This document shows positions 18,991 through 27,478 of a stretch of 64,000 nucleotides of DNA, piece after piece. Numbering within the stretch: position 1 is the stretch's first letter; every line of letters starts with the position of its first letter. The translations under genes and the position numbers were made by a program. Under the pieces are notes generated by a model, which worked only from the letters and a program-made list of their open reading frames with translations, had not been told where the DNA came from and searched no databases. The DNA is from Rhizobium esperanzae (GTDB taxonomy: Bacteria > Pseudomonadota > Alphaproteobacteria > Rhizobiales > Rhizobiaceae): the NCBI RefSeq assembly GCF_014197615.1, contig NZ_JACIFY010000005.1:248001-312000 (forward strand), given 5' to 3'.

Positions 18991-19713
18991 TCATCTGGTG
19001 CGCGCGACGGCGTGCCGGTTCGGTGCGATCTTCTGGTTGAAGCGCCGCTGCAGCGGCCGGGGGATGAACATCGCGGCAAGCGCCAGCACCATCGCAAAAA
19101 GGGAGACCAGCCACAGCGCATAGGCGCCCGTCAGTCGCGTCAGCACGGCGCCGACGACGGCGCCGAGCACCATGCCGCCCCAGGGCACGATCTGGATCGT
19201 CCATTCGACACGGCGGTCGCCGATGATCCAGCGGCCGATGCCGCGGCCGAAGCGCGACAGGGCGCCGGTGACATAAGTCAGCCCGATCGGCAGGCCCTCG
19301 ATATGCTCGACGGCGGCGTTCACCATGCCCATGGAAAAAACGATCAGATAAAACCGCGCGAATAGCATCTCCTGCGCCGTCATCACCGAGGCGAGCGCCA
19401 GGACGAGGCCGACGCAGCCGAGCACGACGAAAATGCGCCGTTGCGACACATGGGCGACGACGATACCGGCCGCATTGCCGAGCACGAAAACGATGATGGC
19501 CGAGATCAGCACCGCCGCATGATGAAGATTGCCCTCGCTCAGGGCGAGGGCAGCCCGCGTCGTATTCCCCGTCATGAAGGAAACGAAATCGCCCGTCAGC
19601 AGCAACCCGGTCGCATCGGTCATGCCGGCCAGAAACGCGATCGCGCCGACGAGGACGACCCCTGTCAGGGTTCGTCGGGTCCGAATGAGGCGGCGGCGTC
19701 TTGCTCTGGTCAT
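18991..19713 (-). CDS. YoaK family (DUF1275) membrane protein
   Basis: A 240-aa protein with a basic N-terminus (MTRARRRRLIRTRRT) and six hydrophobic segments. The family motif is visible at the start: AFLAGMTDATGLLLTGDFVSFMTGNTTR, giving the FxSxMTGN signature near residue 46. DUF1275 proteins are predicted inner-membrane permease-like proteins of unknown substrate. Probably transcribed alone; a 219-base gap without features follows upstream to the GIY-YIG gene. Confidence 0.82.
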   Translation of the reverse strand: MTRARRRRLIRTRRTLTGVVLVGAIAFLAGMTDATGLLLTGDFVSFMTGNTTRAALALSEGNLHHAAVLISAIIVFVLGNAAGIVVAHVSQRRIFVVLGCVGLVLALASVMTAQEMLFARFYLIVFSMGMVNAAVEHIEGLPIGLTYVTGALSRFGRGIGRWIIGDRRVEWTIQIVPWGGMVLGAVVGAVLTRLTGAYALWLVSLFAMVLALAAMFIPRPLQRRFNQKIAPNRHAVARTR

Positions 19714-19932
19714 GGGCGAGGTCCTGGAGGCGAATCGCTGAGATTACGGCAACGAGGATACATCCGCTTCATTGAGGAATTGGCAAAGGCGATTGGAAAG
19801 GATGGGGTGGAGCCTATGCTTCGGAAGAGATGTGAAGAGAACGAGGCGCGTCGGCGGGTTGTTGGGGGCAAGCCTGCCGGAGTTGACTGCACGACTTAAC
19901 TGAGTGGCTTTCGGCACCGCAGCAGCCGGCAC

Positions 19933-20226
19933 TTAATCGGAATCGGTCATTCCACCCGCCGGGCGACCGGTATCCGGGTTCGGCTGGACCAGCCTCTTGC
20001 CGGCGAAAGCTCTGCCTGAATGCGATTTCAGGTATTTTTCGAATTCAAGGGCTTTGTGCTTGTCGGGGAAGGCGCAATACCAGAGCAAATTCCATGGTGC
20101 GAATTTGGCGGTGTGGTTGGATTTGCGTGTATTGTGAGCAGTAAGCCGCTGTTTCAGATCGGCGGTAGAGCCGGTGTATTCCTGATCGGGAAAATCGACG
20201 CTGCGGAGAATATAGACGTACCACAT
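19933..20226 (-). CDS. GIY-YIG domain protein (UPF0213-like)
   Basis: The 97-aa protein is a stand-alone GIY-YIG nuclease domain: WYVYILRS (GIY equivalent), YTGSTADLKQRLTAHN (YIG strand and catalytic Arg helix), and the conserved Glu in ALEFEKYLKS. Small proteins of this type are widespread and of unknown role; some have DNA-cleavage activity in vitro. Here the neighbour is tRNA-Ala, about 100 bases away. Confidence 0.85.
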   Translation of the reverse strand: MWYVYILRSVDFPDQEYTGSTADLKQRLTAHNTRKSNHTAKFAPWNLLWYCAFPDKHKALEFEKYLKSHSGRAFAGKRLVQPNPDTGRPAGGMTDSD

Positions 20227-20327
20227 CAGCGTTTCAGCCCGTCGTCGCCCTTCGGGCTATGCCGGGCACTGCTTCGGCCTAACGGTTTCTCGCGGCTGCG
20301 CCACGCGAAGCCCGTAAGGGCGAAGCG

Positions 20328-20403
<76 letters not shown>

Positions 20404-20552
20404 ATCAAGGTGGTCCGGTCTGGCCGGCCCTGGGATACTCCAGAGGGCGTTTCCTCTGGGGTGGCGGCTTCTTACTTGCGGTTTTCGCAGATGGCAAGCC
20501 TAAAAAATCCGACCCGGAAATTTTTTGTCATCCGGGCCGGCATTTGTCTGAA

Positions 20553-20936
20553 TCAGACTTCGTCTTCGTCGCCGGTCACGCCGATGATGTCGCTCATGTC
20601 GTCGTCGTCATCGTCTTCGTCGGGTGTGAGGAAGGTGTCGTCATCGTCGTCGCCTTCGATTTCGACATCGTCATCGCCCATATCGGGGATGTCGTCGCCG
20701 GAGGCGCCGTCATCGGCATCCTCGAGCGAAACCAGCTCGACTTCGGTGTTTTCGGTATCGACTTCCGCAACCTCGTCTTCTTCGGCAACGTCGGCGATCG
20801 CCGAGGTTTCCTCGAAGAAGGACAGGGGGTAGGACTTGCCGGTATAAGGAGAGACGATCGGATCCCGGTTCAGATCATAAAACTTCTTGCCGGTTTCCGG
20901 ATCGGTACGCTTGGTTCCAAGTTCCGCTTTCGCCAC
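20553..20936 (-). CDS. FYDLN-acid protein (TIGR02300 family)
   Basis: The 127-aa protein opens with AKAELGTKRTDPETGKKFYDL, the TIGR02300 signature, followed by RDPIVSPYTGKSYPLS, and ends in a very acidic tail rich in Asp and Glu (about residues 50-127). It is found in alphaproteobacteria and its function is unknown. GTG 20936 is chosen because GAGG lies just upstream and because the family begins there. In relatives this gene is divergent from aroA; here the neighbouring aroA is missing. Confidence 0.85.
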   Translation of the reverse strand: MAKAELGTKRTDPETGKKFYDLNRDPIVSPYTGKSYPLSFFEETSAIADVAEEDEVAEVDTENTEVELVSLEDADDGASGDDIPDMGDDDVEIEGDDDDDTFLTPDEDDDDDDMSDIIGVTGDEDEV

Positions 20937-21272
20937 TATAAGCCTCGTGAGAATGGCCGAATCCGAGATTCGGCAAATGCCGTTCAAGCCGGCGTTCCAT
21001 CGGAATTTATAAGCCGGTCCCCTTAATCGCTGTGGCTTCCCATGTCAAAGCCAAACTTTATGATCGGAGCGCCGGGTTTTTCCGGCGCCGGCGGATGACC
21101 GGCCGGCGCCGATATGGTAACGAGCCGCAACGGTCGCGCATGCGGGTGGAAATTGTCGCCGCAAAGGCCGGCATTGCGAAGGAAATGCTTCGCCTTTACA
21201 AGGGATTACGCCACGCACGGCTCCGCGCCGGGGCCTGGCTCCGCCCGTAAGCCCTGACGCAGGATGGATCAC
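20937..21272 (+). pseudogene. Gap where aroA is expected; possible 5' remnant at 21213-21257
   Basis: The 336 bases between the FYDLN gene and cmk hold no intact gene. At 21213-21257 a reading frame begins with ACG instead of ATG and gives THGSAPGPGSARKP before a stop; AAGGGA lies about 7 bases upstream, where a ribosome site would sit. The peptide loosely resembles, from memory, the opening of rhizobial AroA (…GSAP…ARKS…). GC-rich hairpins (near 21068-21110) lie upstream. The remnant call is tentative; the absence of an intact aroA is direct. Confidence 0.35.
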
Positions 21273-21920
21273 ATGACACTGAAGACTTTCACCATCGCCA
21301 TCGATGGCCCGGCGGCGGCCGGCAAGGGCACGCTTTCGCGCCTTATCGCCGAGCGGTACGGCTTCCACCATCTCGACACGGGGCTCACCTACCGCGCCAC
21401 GGCCAAGGCTCTGCTCGACGCCGGCCTGCCGCTTGATGACGAGGCGGTGGCCGAAAAGATCGCGCGGGAGGTTGAACTCGCCGGGCTCAATCGCGATATA
21501 CTTTCGCAACATGAGATCGGCGAAGCCGCCTCGAAGATTGCCGTCATGCCGGCGGTGCGCAGGGCGCTGGTCGAGGCGCAGCGGCGATTTGCCGGCAAGG
21601 CGCCGGGAACGGTGCTCGACGGGCGCGATATCGGCACGGTCGTCTGCCCGGATGCGCCGGTCAAACTCTATGTGACGGCCTCGGCGGAGGTGCGCGCCAG
21701 ACGCCGTTACGACGAGATCCTCGGCAAGGGGGCGACAGCGGATTTCGAGGCGATTTTCGAAGACGTCAAGCGGCGCGACGAACGCGATATGGGACGGGCC
21801 GACAGCCCTTTGAAACCAGCGGATGATGCGCACTTGCTTGATACGTCGGAAATGAGTATAGAAGCCGCGTTTCAAGCCGCGCAATCGATCATCGATGCGG
21901 TCTTGAACCGAAATGCCTAA
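21273..21920 (+). CDS. cmk: Cytidylate kinase
   Basis: Cmk phosphorylates CMP and dCMP. The 215 residues show the P-loop [15 protein letters not shown] (about 8-22), HLDTGLTYR, the [29 protein letters not shown] lid region near 120-150, and [18 protein letters not shown], all diagnostic. ATG 21273 is preferred over ATG 21264 because GCAGGA is then at a normal distance (8 bases). It precedes rpsA as in other Rhizobiales. Confidence 0.95.
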   Translation: MTLKTFTIAIDGPAAAGKGTLSRLIAERYGFHHLDTGLTYRATAKALLDAGLPLDDEAVAEKIAREVELAGLNRDILSQHEIGEAASKIAVMPAVRRALVEAQRRFAGKAPGTVLDGRDIGTVVCPDAPVKLYVTASAEVRARRRYDEILGKGATADFEAIFEDVKRRDERDMGRADSPLKPADDAHLLDTSEMSIEAAFQAAQSIIDAVLNRNA

Positions 21921-21924
21921 ATTC

Positions 21925-21962
21925 AAGCGTTTTTGCATGCTTCGAGCATGGATCGCTTTTTT
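21925..21962 (+). terminator. Terminator-like hairpin after cmk
   Basis: An outer AAGCG (21925-21929) / CGCTT (21954-21958) and inner CATGCT / AGCATG pair around a TCG loop, followed by TTTTTT. It lies 5 bases after the cmk stop, so rpsA probably has its own promoter in 21963-22098. Confidence 0.6.
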
Positions 21963-22098
21963 AATACAGCAAGCCTGAAATTCCGTCCAAGCGCCGGATT
22001 GCCTTCGTGAAAGAGGGCGGACTGGGTTCAGGCCCGTTCAACGCAAACCAACCGGCGCATACGTGTCTGCTTCCCTACCAGGACACGCAGGAGATTTT

Positions 22099-23802
22099 AT
22101 GTCAGTAGCTACTCCCTCCCGCGAGGATTTCGCGGCTCTTCTCGAAGAGTCCTTTGCCAAGAACGACCTGGCCGAAGGCTATGTCACCAAGGGCATCGTC
22201 ACGGGCATCGAGAAGGACGTCGCCGTTGTCGACGTCGGCCTCAAGGTTGAAGGCCGCATCGCCCTCAAGGAATTCGGCGCACGCGCCAAGGACGGTTCGC
22301 TGAAGGTCGGCGACGAAGTCGAAGTCTATGTCGAGCGCATCGAAAACGCGCTTGGCGAAGCCGTTCTGTCGCGCGAAAAGGCTCGCCGCGAAGAAAGCTG
22401 GATCAAGCTCGAAGCCAAGTTCGAAGCCGGCGAGCGCGTCGAAGGCGTGATCTTCAACCAGGTCAAGGGCGGCTTCACGGTCGACCTCGACGGTGCGATC
22501 GCCTTCCTGCCGCGTTCGCAGGTCGACATCCGCCCGATCCGCGACGTCACGCCGCTGATGCACAACCCGCAGCCCTTCGAAATCCTCAAGATGGACAAGC
22601 GCCGCGGCAACATCGTGGTGTCGCGCCGTACGGTTCTGGAAGAATCCCGTGCCGAGCAGCGTTCTGAAATCGTTCAGAACCTCGAAGAAGGCCAGGTTGT
22701 CGACGGCGTCGTCAAGAACATCACCGATTACGGTGCGTTCGTCGACCTCGGCGGCATCGACGGCCTGCTGCACGTCACCGACATGGCATGGCGCCGTGTG
22801 AACCATCCGTCGGAAATCCTGAACATCGGCCAGCAGGTCAAGGTTCAGATCATCCGCATCAACCAGGAAACCCACCGTATCTCGCTCGGCATGAAGCAGC
22901 TCGAGAGCGATCCTTGGGATGGCATCCAGGCCAAGTATCCGGAAGGCAAGAAGATCTCCGGTACCGTCACGAACATTACCGACTACGGTGCGTTCGTCGA
23001 ACTGGAGCCGGGCATCGAAGGCCTGATCCACATCTCGGAAATGTCCTGGACCAAGAAGAACGTTCACCCCGGCAAGATCCTGTCCACGAGCCAGGAAGTC
23101 GAAGTCGTCGTTCTCGAAGTCGATCCGTCCAAGCGCCGTATTTCGCTCGGCCTCAAGCAGACGCTGGAAAACCCGTGGGCAGCATTCGCCCGCAGCCATC
23201 CGGCCGGCACTGAAGTCGAAGGCGAAGTCAAGAACAAGACCGAATTCGGTCTGTTCATCGGCCTCGATGGCGATGTCGACGGCATGGTTCACCTCTCCGA
23301 CCTCGACTGGAACCGTCCGGGCGAACAGGTCATCGAGGAGTTCAACAAGGGTGACGTCGTCAAGGCCGTCGTTCTCGACGTCGATGTCGAGAAGGAACGC
23401 ATCTCGCTCGGCATCAAGCAGCTCGGCAAGGATGCGGTCGGCGATGCTGCCGCTTCCGGCGACCTGCGCAAGAATGCAGTCGTTTCCTGCGAAGTCATCG
23501 CGGTCAACGACGGCGGTGTCGAAGTGAAGCTCGTCAACCACGAAGACATCACTTCCTTCATCCGTCGCGCCGACCTCGCCCGCGACCGCGACGAGCAGCG
23601 CCCCGAGCGTTTCTCGGTCGGCCAGGTGTTCGACGCCCGCGTCACCAACTTCTCCAAGAAGGACCGCAAGATCATGCTGTCCATCAAGGCTCTGGAGATT
23701 GCGGAAGAGAAGGAAGCCGTTGCTCAGTTCGGTTCGTCCGACTCGGGTGCTTCGCTCGGCGACATCCTGGGCGCAGCCCTGAAGAACCGCGGCGGCGAAT
23801 AA
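22099..23802 (+). CDS. rpsA: 30S ribosomal protein S1
   Basis: S1 binds mRNA on the 30S subunit and helps initiation on structured messages. The 567-aa protein is a chain of six S1 (OB-fold) repeats; repeats 3-5 are the clearest (DGVVKNITDYGAFVDLGGIDG, GTVTNITDYGAFVELEPGIEG, GEVKNKTEFGLFIGLDGDVDG), each ending in RISLG. ATG 22099 follows AGGAG and gives the usual MSVATPSREDF start. A perfect terminator lies downstream. Confidence 0.97.
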   Translation: MSVATPSREDFAALLEESFAKNDLAEGYVTKGIVTGIEKDVAVVDVGLKVEGRIALKEFGARAKDGSLKVGDEVEVYVERIENALGEAVLSREKARREESWIKLEAKFEAGERVEGVIFNQVKGGFTVDLDGAIAFLPRSQVDIRPIRDVTPLMHNPQPFEILKMDKRRGNIVVSRRTVLEESRAEQRSEIVQNLEEGQVVDGVVKNITDYGAFVDLGGIDGLLHVTDMAWRRVNHPSEILNIGQQVKVQIIRINQETHRISLGMKQLESDPWDGIQAKYPEGKKISGTVTNITDYGAFVELEPGIEGLIHISEMSWTKKNVHPGKILSTSQEVEVVVLEVDPSKRRISLGLKQTLENPWAAFARSHPAGTEVEGEVKNKTEFGLFIGLDGDVDGMVHLSDLDWNRPGEQVIEEFNKGDVVKAVVLDVDVEKERISLGIKQLGKDAVGDAAASGDLRKNAVVSCEVIAVNDGGVEVKLVNHEDITSFIRRADLARDRDEQRPERFSVGQVFDARVTNFSKKDRKIMLSIKALEIAEEKEAVAQFGSSDSGASLGDILGAALKNRGGE

Positions 23803-23825
23803 GCCTCGCATCCGCTTCTGAATTG

Positions 23826-23857
23826 AAAAACCCGCCGGAGCGATCCGGCGGGTTTTT
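23826..23857 (+). terminator. Intrinsic terminator after rpsA
   Basis: Bases 23826-23839 (AAAAACCCGCCGGA) pair over 14 bp with 23844-23857 with a GCGA tetraloop and a T-run; it can also act on the opposite strand for the convergent gene. Confidence 0.92.
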
Positions 23858-23895
23858 CATTTTCATGCGGTGAAAAGTTTTAAGGCCTACCTCGA

Positions 23896-25461
23896 CTATT
23901 CCCAGCCGACCATCCGCTGATAGAGCGCATAGACAGGATCGGCGGGCGCGCCCGGCTGATGCGGCGTCGGCTCGGTATCGATCATTCTCGGCGCCCTGCG
24001 TTCGGGCGCCGCATTGGCTGATTCGGCATTCGAGTCGGCATCCTCGCCACCGGACTGAGCCTGCTGCTCATCCTGCTGCTGATCCTCCTGCTGCTGATCC
24101 TGGGGGGCACCGCCATGATGATGCTGGTGGCTCGTTTCGCCTGCCGTCTCGTTCGGCGGCGTATCCTTGGCGAACTGATAAGGCAGCTGACTATAGGCAA
24201 AGCCGTCCGGCATCCGAGCTGCGAGCGGGATATAGACAGGCTCGGCCGTCTCAGGGATCGGCATCATTGGCGGCTGCGCCGAGATGTCCTTCGGTTGCCG
24301 GGCAGCCGGAGCCGCGATCTCTGTATCCATCTGCGACGGGTGGGGAGCGGCCGACTGGCGAGCATCCGTCACTGCCAATTCCGCCGGCTGCCGGGTCAAG
24401 GTCTCGGCCGCGTCGCTGATGACGGCTTCATCGAGGATCGTATCGATCTCCACCGCCGCTTCGACGGAACCATCCTCCAGCAGGGTTTCGACGTCCTGCT
24501 CGCGGATGATGGTGGCGATCATCTCGGAGGCCTCTTCGGTCATCGAGGCGACAATGCCCGTCCAGTTCCTCGGAATGACGGGATCGGCCCTTTCCGACGT
24601 CGCGTGCGGCTGGGTGGCAGGCGGCTCCGCCGTCTGCACCAGATCGTCGGCTGCGGCTGTCTCCGCCGGCAGGGATTGGCTGGCCTCGATCTCCTGCGGC
24701 GCGGATCTCTCGGAGACGACCTCCCTTGCCGTTGCCGAAGCGGACTGAGCCCGCTTTTCAAGCTGCGGCGCTTCCGGATCGGCGGCTTCCGCTGCTTCGG
24801 CGATGACCGCTTCCTCGGCGGTCGCAAACACGTCAACCTCGACCGGCGCATCGGCGGGCAGGGGTGGCTTTTCTGCCGATTGGCGGATAGTGGCAGGCAG
24901 GCTGCCCTCATGCAGCTCTATCTCGGGGCGGGCCTCGGTGCGCATCGGCGAAGCGTCGTTCTGGCCATAGGAACGCACGACGGCGCGGGCGGCGAGATCG
25001 CGATCCTTGTAGCGGACGATTTCCAGATAGGCGACGACACGCGCCGCTTGCGGGCCTGCCGGGTTTTTCAGAGCTTCGGCGATCATCCGCAGCGGCAGGC
25101 TATGGCCTTCTCCGGTGAGCTGGCGCTCGATCTCGTCGATCCTGGCGGCCGGCAGCCCCCGGATGGCGTCGGCGAGCCGGGAGGCGAAAGCAAGATTGGT
25201 CTCGTCCTCGCCGCGATCCAGCGAGATCGACCGGCCTGCCGCTTCGATGACGTCGAAAAGGGCCTCGACCATGCGCTCGCGCGCCGCAAGGAGCAGGATA
25301 TTCAGCTTGCCGGCAATGGCGGAATTCAGGTCGGCAGCTTCGACTGGGATAACGGGCGCGGGAGCAATGACGGAACGGTCGATGCTGCCGGCGACGATCG
25401 CCGCAGTCTGGCCTTGAGACGAAAAGCTCGCATTGGACGCTGCACGAACGGGAGTCAACAT
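23896..25461 (-). CDS. Long, mostly disordered acidic protein of unknown function
   Basis: The 521-aa protein has a short folded-looking part (about 45-170: LNSAIAGKLNILLLAARERMVEALFDVIE, LADAIRGLPAARIDEIERQL, IAEALKNPAGPQAARVVAYLEIVRYKDRD) and then about 300 residues rich in Ala, Glu and Pro that are probably unstructured. A His/Gln-rich stretch (HQHHHGG, then DQQQEDQQQDEQQ) lies near 445-475. The C-terminus (DPVYALYQRMVGWE) looks like a short conserved motif. I do not recognise the family. Codon use is that of the chromosome, which supports it being real despite the composition. Confidence 0.65.
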   Translation of the reverse strand: MLTPVRAASNASFSSQGQTAAIVAGSIDRSVIAPAPVIPVEAADLNSAIAGKLNILLLAARERMVEALFDVIEAAGRSISLDRGEDETNLAFASRLADAIRGLPAARIDEIERQLTGEGHSLPLRMIAEALKNPAGPQAARVVAYLEIVRYKDRDLAARAVVRSYGQNDASPMRTEARPEIELHEGSLPATIRQSAEKPPLPADAPVEVDVFATAEEAVIAEAAEAADPEAPQLEKRAQSASATAREVVSERSAPQEIEASQSLPAETAAADDLVQTAEPPATQPHATSERADPVIPRNWTGIVASMTEEASEMIATIIREQDVETLLEDGSVEAAVEIDTILDEAVISDAAETLTRQPAELAVTDARQSAAPHPSQMDTEIAAPAARQPKDISAQPPMMPIPETAEPVYIPLAARMPDGFAYSQLPYQFAKDTPPNETAGETSHQHHHGGAPQDQQQEDQQQDEQQAQSGGEDADSNAESANAAPERRAPRMIDTEPTPHQPGAPADPVYALYQRMVGWE

Positions 25462-25690
25462 GGCATGCTCCTTTCGTAAAGTGACGATGAAAGCAGGCTC
25501 TATAAAAGGACCGCGCTCATCCGGCCCCCTTGCATCCAGCAGATCCTCCCGCCCGCATGACGCAATTCCAGCGTCATCGAATGCATAAATATTAAGAGGA
25601 ATTTTAGGAAAGAGGCGTTAACGAATCGCTAACGGCCGCGAACGGGCCTGTCCACGGTCCCGGATTTCCTGCATGTCGCAGGCGATTTGA
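25462..25690. other. Intergenic region without a recognised gene
   Basis: 229 bases containing the upstream region of the disordered protein and the 3' side of the exonuclease gene. An AT-rich patch (25584-25616, ATGCATAAATATTAAGAGGA) may hold the promoter for the minus-strand gene at 23896-25461. No repeat or RNA gene was recognised. Confidence 0.4.
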
Positions 25691-26317
25691 TCAGCTGTGA
25701 GCGAAGATATCGGCCTCTTCCCAGCCGAGCAGGTCGAGCTTGGCGCGGGTTGGCAGGAATGCGAAGCAGGCTGTCGCATGGTCGAACCGGCCATCGCGGA
25801 TCAGCCGTGCCGTCAGCTTGTCGCGAAGCGCGTGCAGATACAGCACATCGGAGGCGGCATATTCGAGCTGGGCCGGAGACAGCGGCTCGGCCGCCCAGTC
25901 GGAGGATTGCTGCGTCTTGGAGATGTCGACGTCGAGCATCTCCTTAAGATTGTCCTTGAGACCGTGGCGATCCGTATAGGTCCGGCAAAGGCGCGAAGCG
26001 ATCTTGGTGCAGAAGACCGGGGTCGTGGTGACGCCGAAAGTATGGAAGAGCACGGCAATATCGAAGCGGCCGTAATGAAAGATCTTCTGGTGGGTCGGAT
26101 CTTCGAGCAGGGCAACGAGATTGGCGGCCTCTTTCTGGCCGGCGGCGATGCGAATGACGTCGGCGGTGCCGTCACCCGGTGAAAGCTGGACGACGCAGAG
26201 ACGATCCCGGCGCGGCACCAGGCCGAGGGTTTCGGTGTCGATGGCAATCGCGCCGGTATAGCGGGCGGCATCGGCCGCGGAAATATCGCCTTCGTGATAA
26301 CGTATGGTGGCGGCCAT
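25691..26317 (-). CDS. RNase D-like 3'-5' exonuclease
   Basis: The 208-aa protein is a single DEDDy exonuclease domain: Exo I AIDTETLGL near residue 25, Exo II FHYGRFDIAVL near 80, and Exo III YAASDVLYL near 165 with Tyr and Asp. It lacks the HRDC domains of E. coli RNase D (375 aa), a short form that is common in alphaproteobacteria. ATG 26317 (MAATIRYHEG) is the likely start; sequence further upstream is antisense to the next gene and to a repeat. Acts on tRNA 3' ends in better-studied relatives. Confidence 0.88.
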   Translation of the reverse strand: MAATIRYHEGDISAADAARYTGAIAIDTETLGLVPRRDRLCVVQLSPGDGTADVIRIAAGQKEAANLVALLEDPTHQKIFHYGRFDIAVLFHTFGVTTTPVFCTKIASRLCRTYTDRHGLKDNLKEMLDVDISKTQQSSDWAAEPLSPAQLEYAASDVLYLHALRDKLTARLIRDGRFDHATACFAFLPTRAKLDLLGWEEADIFAHS

Positions 26318-26394
26318 CGGACTGTCTTTCGTTCGGATACTCTCCACTGGCGCTATAGCGCAAAGGCGCAAAATGCGAAACCGCTTCCTGCTGC

Positions 26395-26495
26395 TAGAGC
26401 GCCGTGCGTCCTCTCGGACGTACAACGGACGCTCTACCTCTTTCAATCTCCGCATCGTGCTCTCCGAAAATCGATTCCGATTTTCGGGCCGATGC
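26395..26495. repeat. Rhizobial ~100-bp intergenic double-hairpin element, copy 1
   Basis: First hairpin: TAGAGCG (26395-26401) with CGCTCTA (26430-26436). Then ACCTCTTT. Second hairpin: GCATCG (26452-26457) with CGATGC (26490-26495), enclosing CCGAAAATCG/CGATTTTCGG (26464-26487). It lies between the exonuclease start and the MerR-type regulator stop. Such palindromes are dispersed in Rhizobium genomes (RIME-like); the copy at 53529-53628 has the same layout. Confidence 0.7.
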
Positions 26496-26501
26496 GAGCC
26501 G

Positions 26502-27311
26502 TCAGAATGTCGGCGGCGTATTGACCCATAAAAGCACGGTTTCGCCATCGTGGCGATTGCGCCAGGAATGGTAGCGGCGGCTCTCGAAATAGAGTGAATC
26601 ACCCGGGCCGAGATCGAAGAACTGATCGCTGTCGAGCACCAGTTCCAGCCGGCCGGAAAGAACATGCATGAATTCCTCGCCATCGTGGCGATAGGCGCCC
26701 TCGCTGGCAGCACCCGGCGCCAGCACGAAACGATGGCAATCCATCATCCTGCGGCCTTCGGCGAGAAGCTGCACCGCAACGCCGGGCGTCGTTTCCGGCC
26801 AGCTGCGCCACTCCCCGGCGCGCACCAGCGCCGGCACCTCATCGCTTTCCTCACCGGAGAGGCGGGAGACGGTGGTGCCGTAATATTCGGCAAGATCGTG
26901 CAGCGTCTTGAAGCTGACGCCCTGTGAGGTGCGCTCCAGCGTCGAGAGCGTCGAAGCGGTGATGCCGATATCGCCGGCCACCTGATCCAGCGTCTTGCCG
27001 CTCGCATGGCGCAGGCTGCGCAGCTTGCGGCCGAGGCCGGTGCCCTGGCCTGCCTCGGCGCCATCGGCCGATGGCTCCTCGCCTTCCAGCGCTTCGCGGA
27101 TGGCTGCGGGATTGAGACCACGCTCGACCCGATACCAGGAGATGCGTTTCAGCCGCGCCACATCATCGGCGCTGTATTGCCGATGACCGGTTTGCGAACG
27201 GCCGGGAACGAGCAGACCCTGGCTTTCCCAGAGCCGCAGCGTCGAGGCCGAAACGCCGGCCAGCCGTGCGGCTTCCGCCACCTTGTAGCGTACCGGCCCG
27301 TTCTCGTTCAT
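26502..27311 (-). CDS. Transcription regulator with MerR HTH, XRE HTH and cupin domains
   Basis: The 269-aa protein joins three parts: a MerR-type winged helix (about 5-75: YKVAEAARLAGVSASTLRLWESQGLL and GHRQYSADDVARL), a Cro/C1 helix-turn-helix (about 95-150: LRSLRHASGKTLDQVAGDIGITASTLSTLERT), and a C-terminal cupin sensor domain (about 180-265: GEEFMHVLSGRLELVL). XRE-cupin proteins such as PuuR control polyamine and GABA genes. It is divergent from gabT, with palindromes between, so control of gabTD is likely. ATG 27311 follows GGGGA; the frame extends to 27374 but without a better site. Confidence 0.85.
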   Translation of the reverse strand: MNENGPVRYKVAEAARLAGVSASTLRLWESQGLLVPGRSQTGHRQYSADDVARLKRISWYRVERGLNPAAIREALEGEEPSADGAEAGQGTGLGRKLRSLRHASGKTLDQVAGDIGITASTLSTLERTSQGVSFKTLHDLAEYYGTTVSRLSGEESDEVPALVRAGEWRSWPETTPGVAVQLLAEGRRMMDCHRFVLAPGAASEGAYRHDGEEFMHVLSGRLELVLDSDQFFDLGPGDSLYFESRRYHSWRNRHDGETVLLWVNTPPTF

Positions 27312-27387
27312 CTGAAAATATCCCCGATTCCAACGCCCGCGAGCATTCATCAAAACCCGTGATGTTTGAAGCAAAAAATCCCGCTTG

Positions 27388-27443
27388 TTTTCTTGCAGGA
27401 AAAATGTAGGAGTTTTGTAAATGCCTTGCAGAATTTATGCAAG
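27388..27443. promoter_or_regulatory. Candidate operators between the MerR-XRE-cupin gene and gabT
   Basis: TTTTCTTGCAGGAAAA (27388-27403) is a 16-bp palindrome with 7 of 8 pairs matching. CTTGCA (27425-27430) and TGCAAG (27438-27443) form a second perfect inverted repeat with a 7-base AT spacer. Both share a TTGCA core and lie in the only gap between the divergent genes. Confidence 0.5.
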
Positions 27444-27478
27444 ATAATTCTCAAGCCCGTCAACGCAGGAGCGGATCG

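Noticed and set aside
22102..23811. A 569-codon minus-strand frame across rpsA
   Set aside because: Complement of six S1 repeats; the repetition of the translation mirrors rpsA.
24115..25479. A 454-codon plus-strand frame opposite the disordered protein
   Set aside because: Considered because the minus-strand protein is low-complexity, but the plus frame is extremely Arg/Gly/Leu-rich without a folded segment, and the minus frame has a better start and a conserved-looking head and tail.
26318..26713. N-terminal extension of the RNase D-like protein to 340 aa
   Set aside because: It runs through the intergenic palindrome and the antisense of the neighbouring regulator; ATG 26317 starts the exonuclease domain directly.
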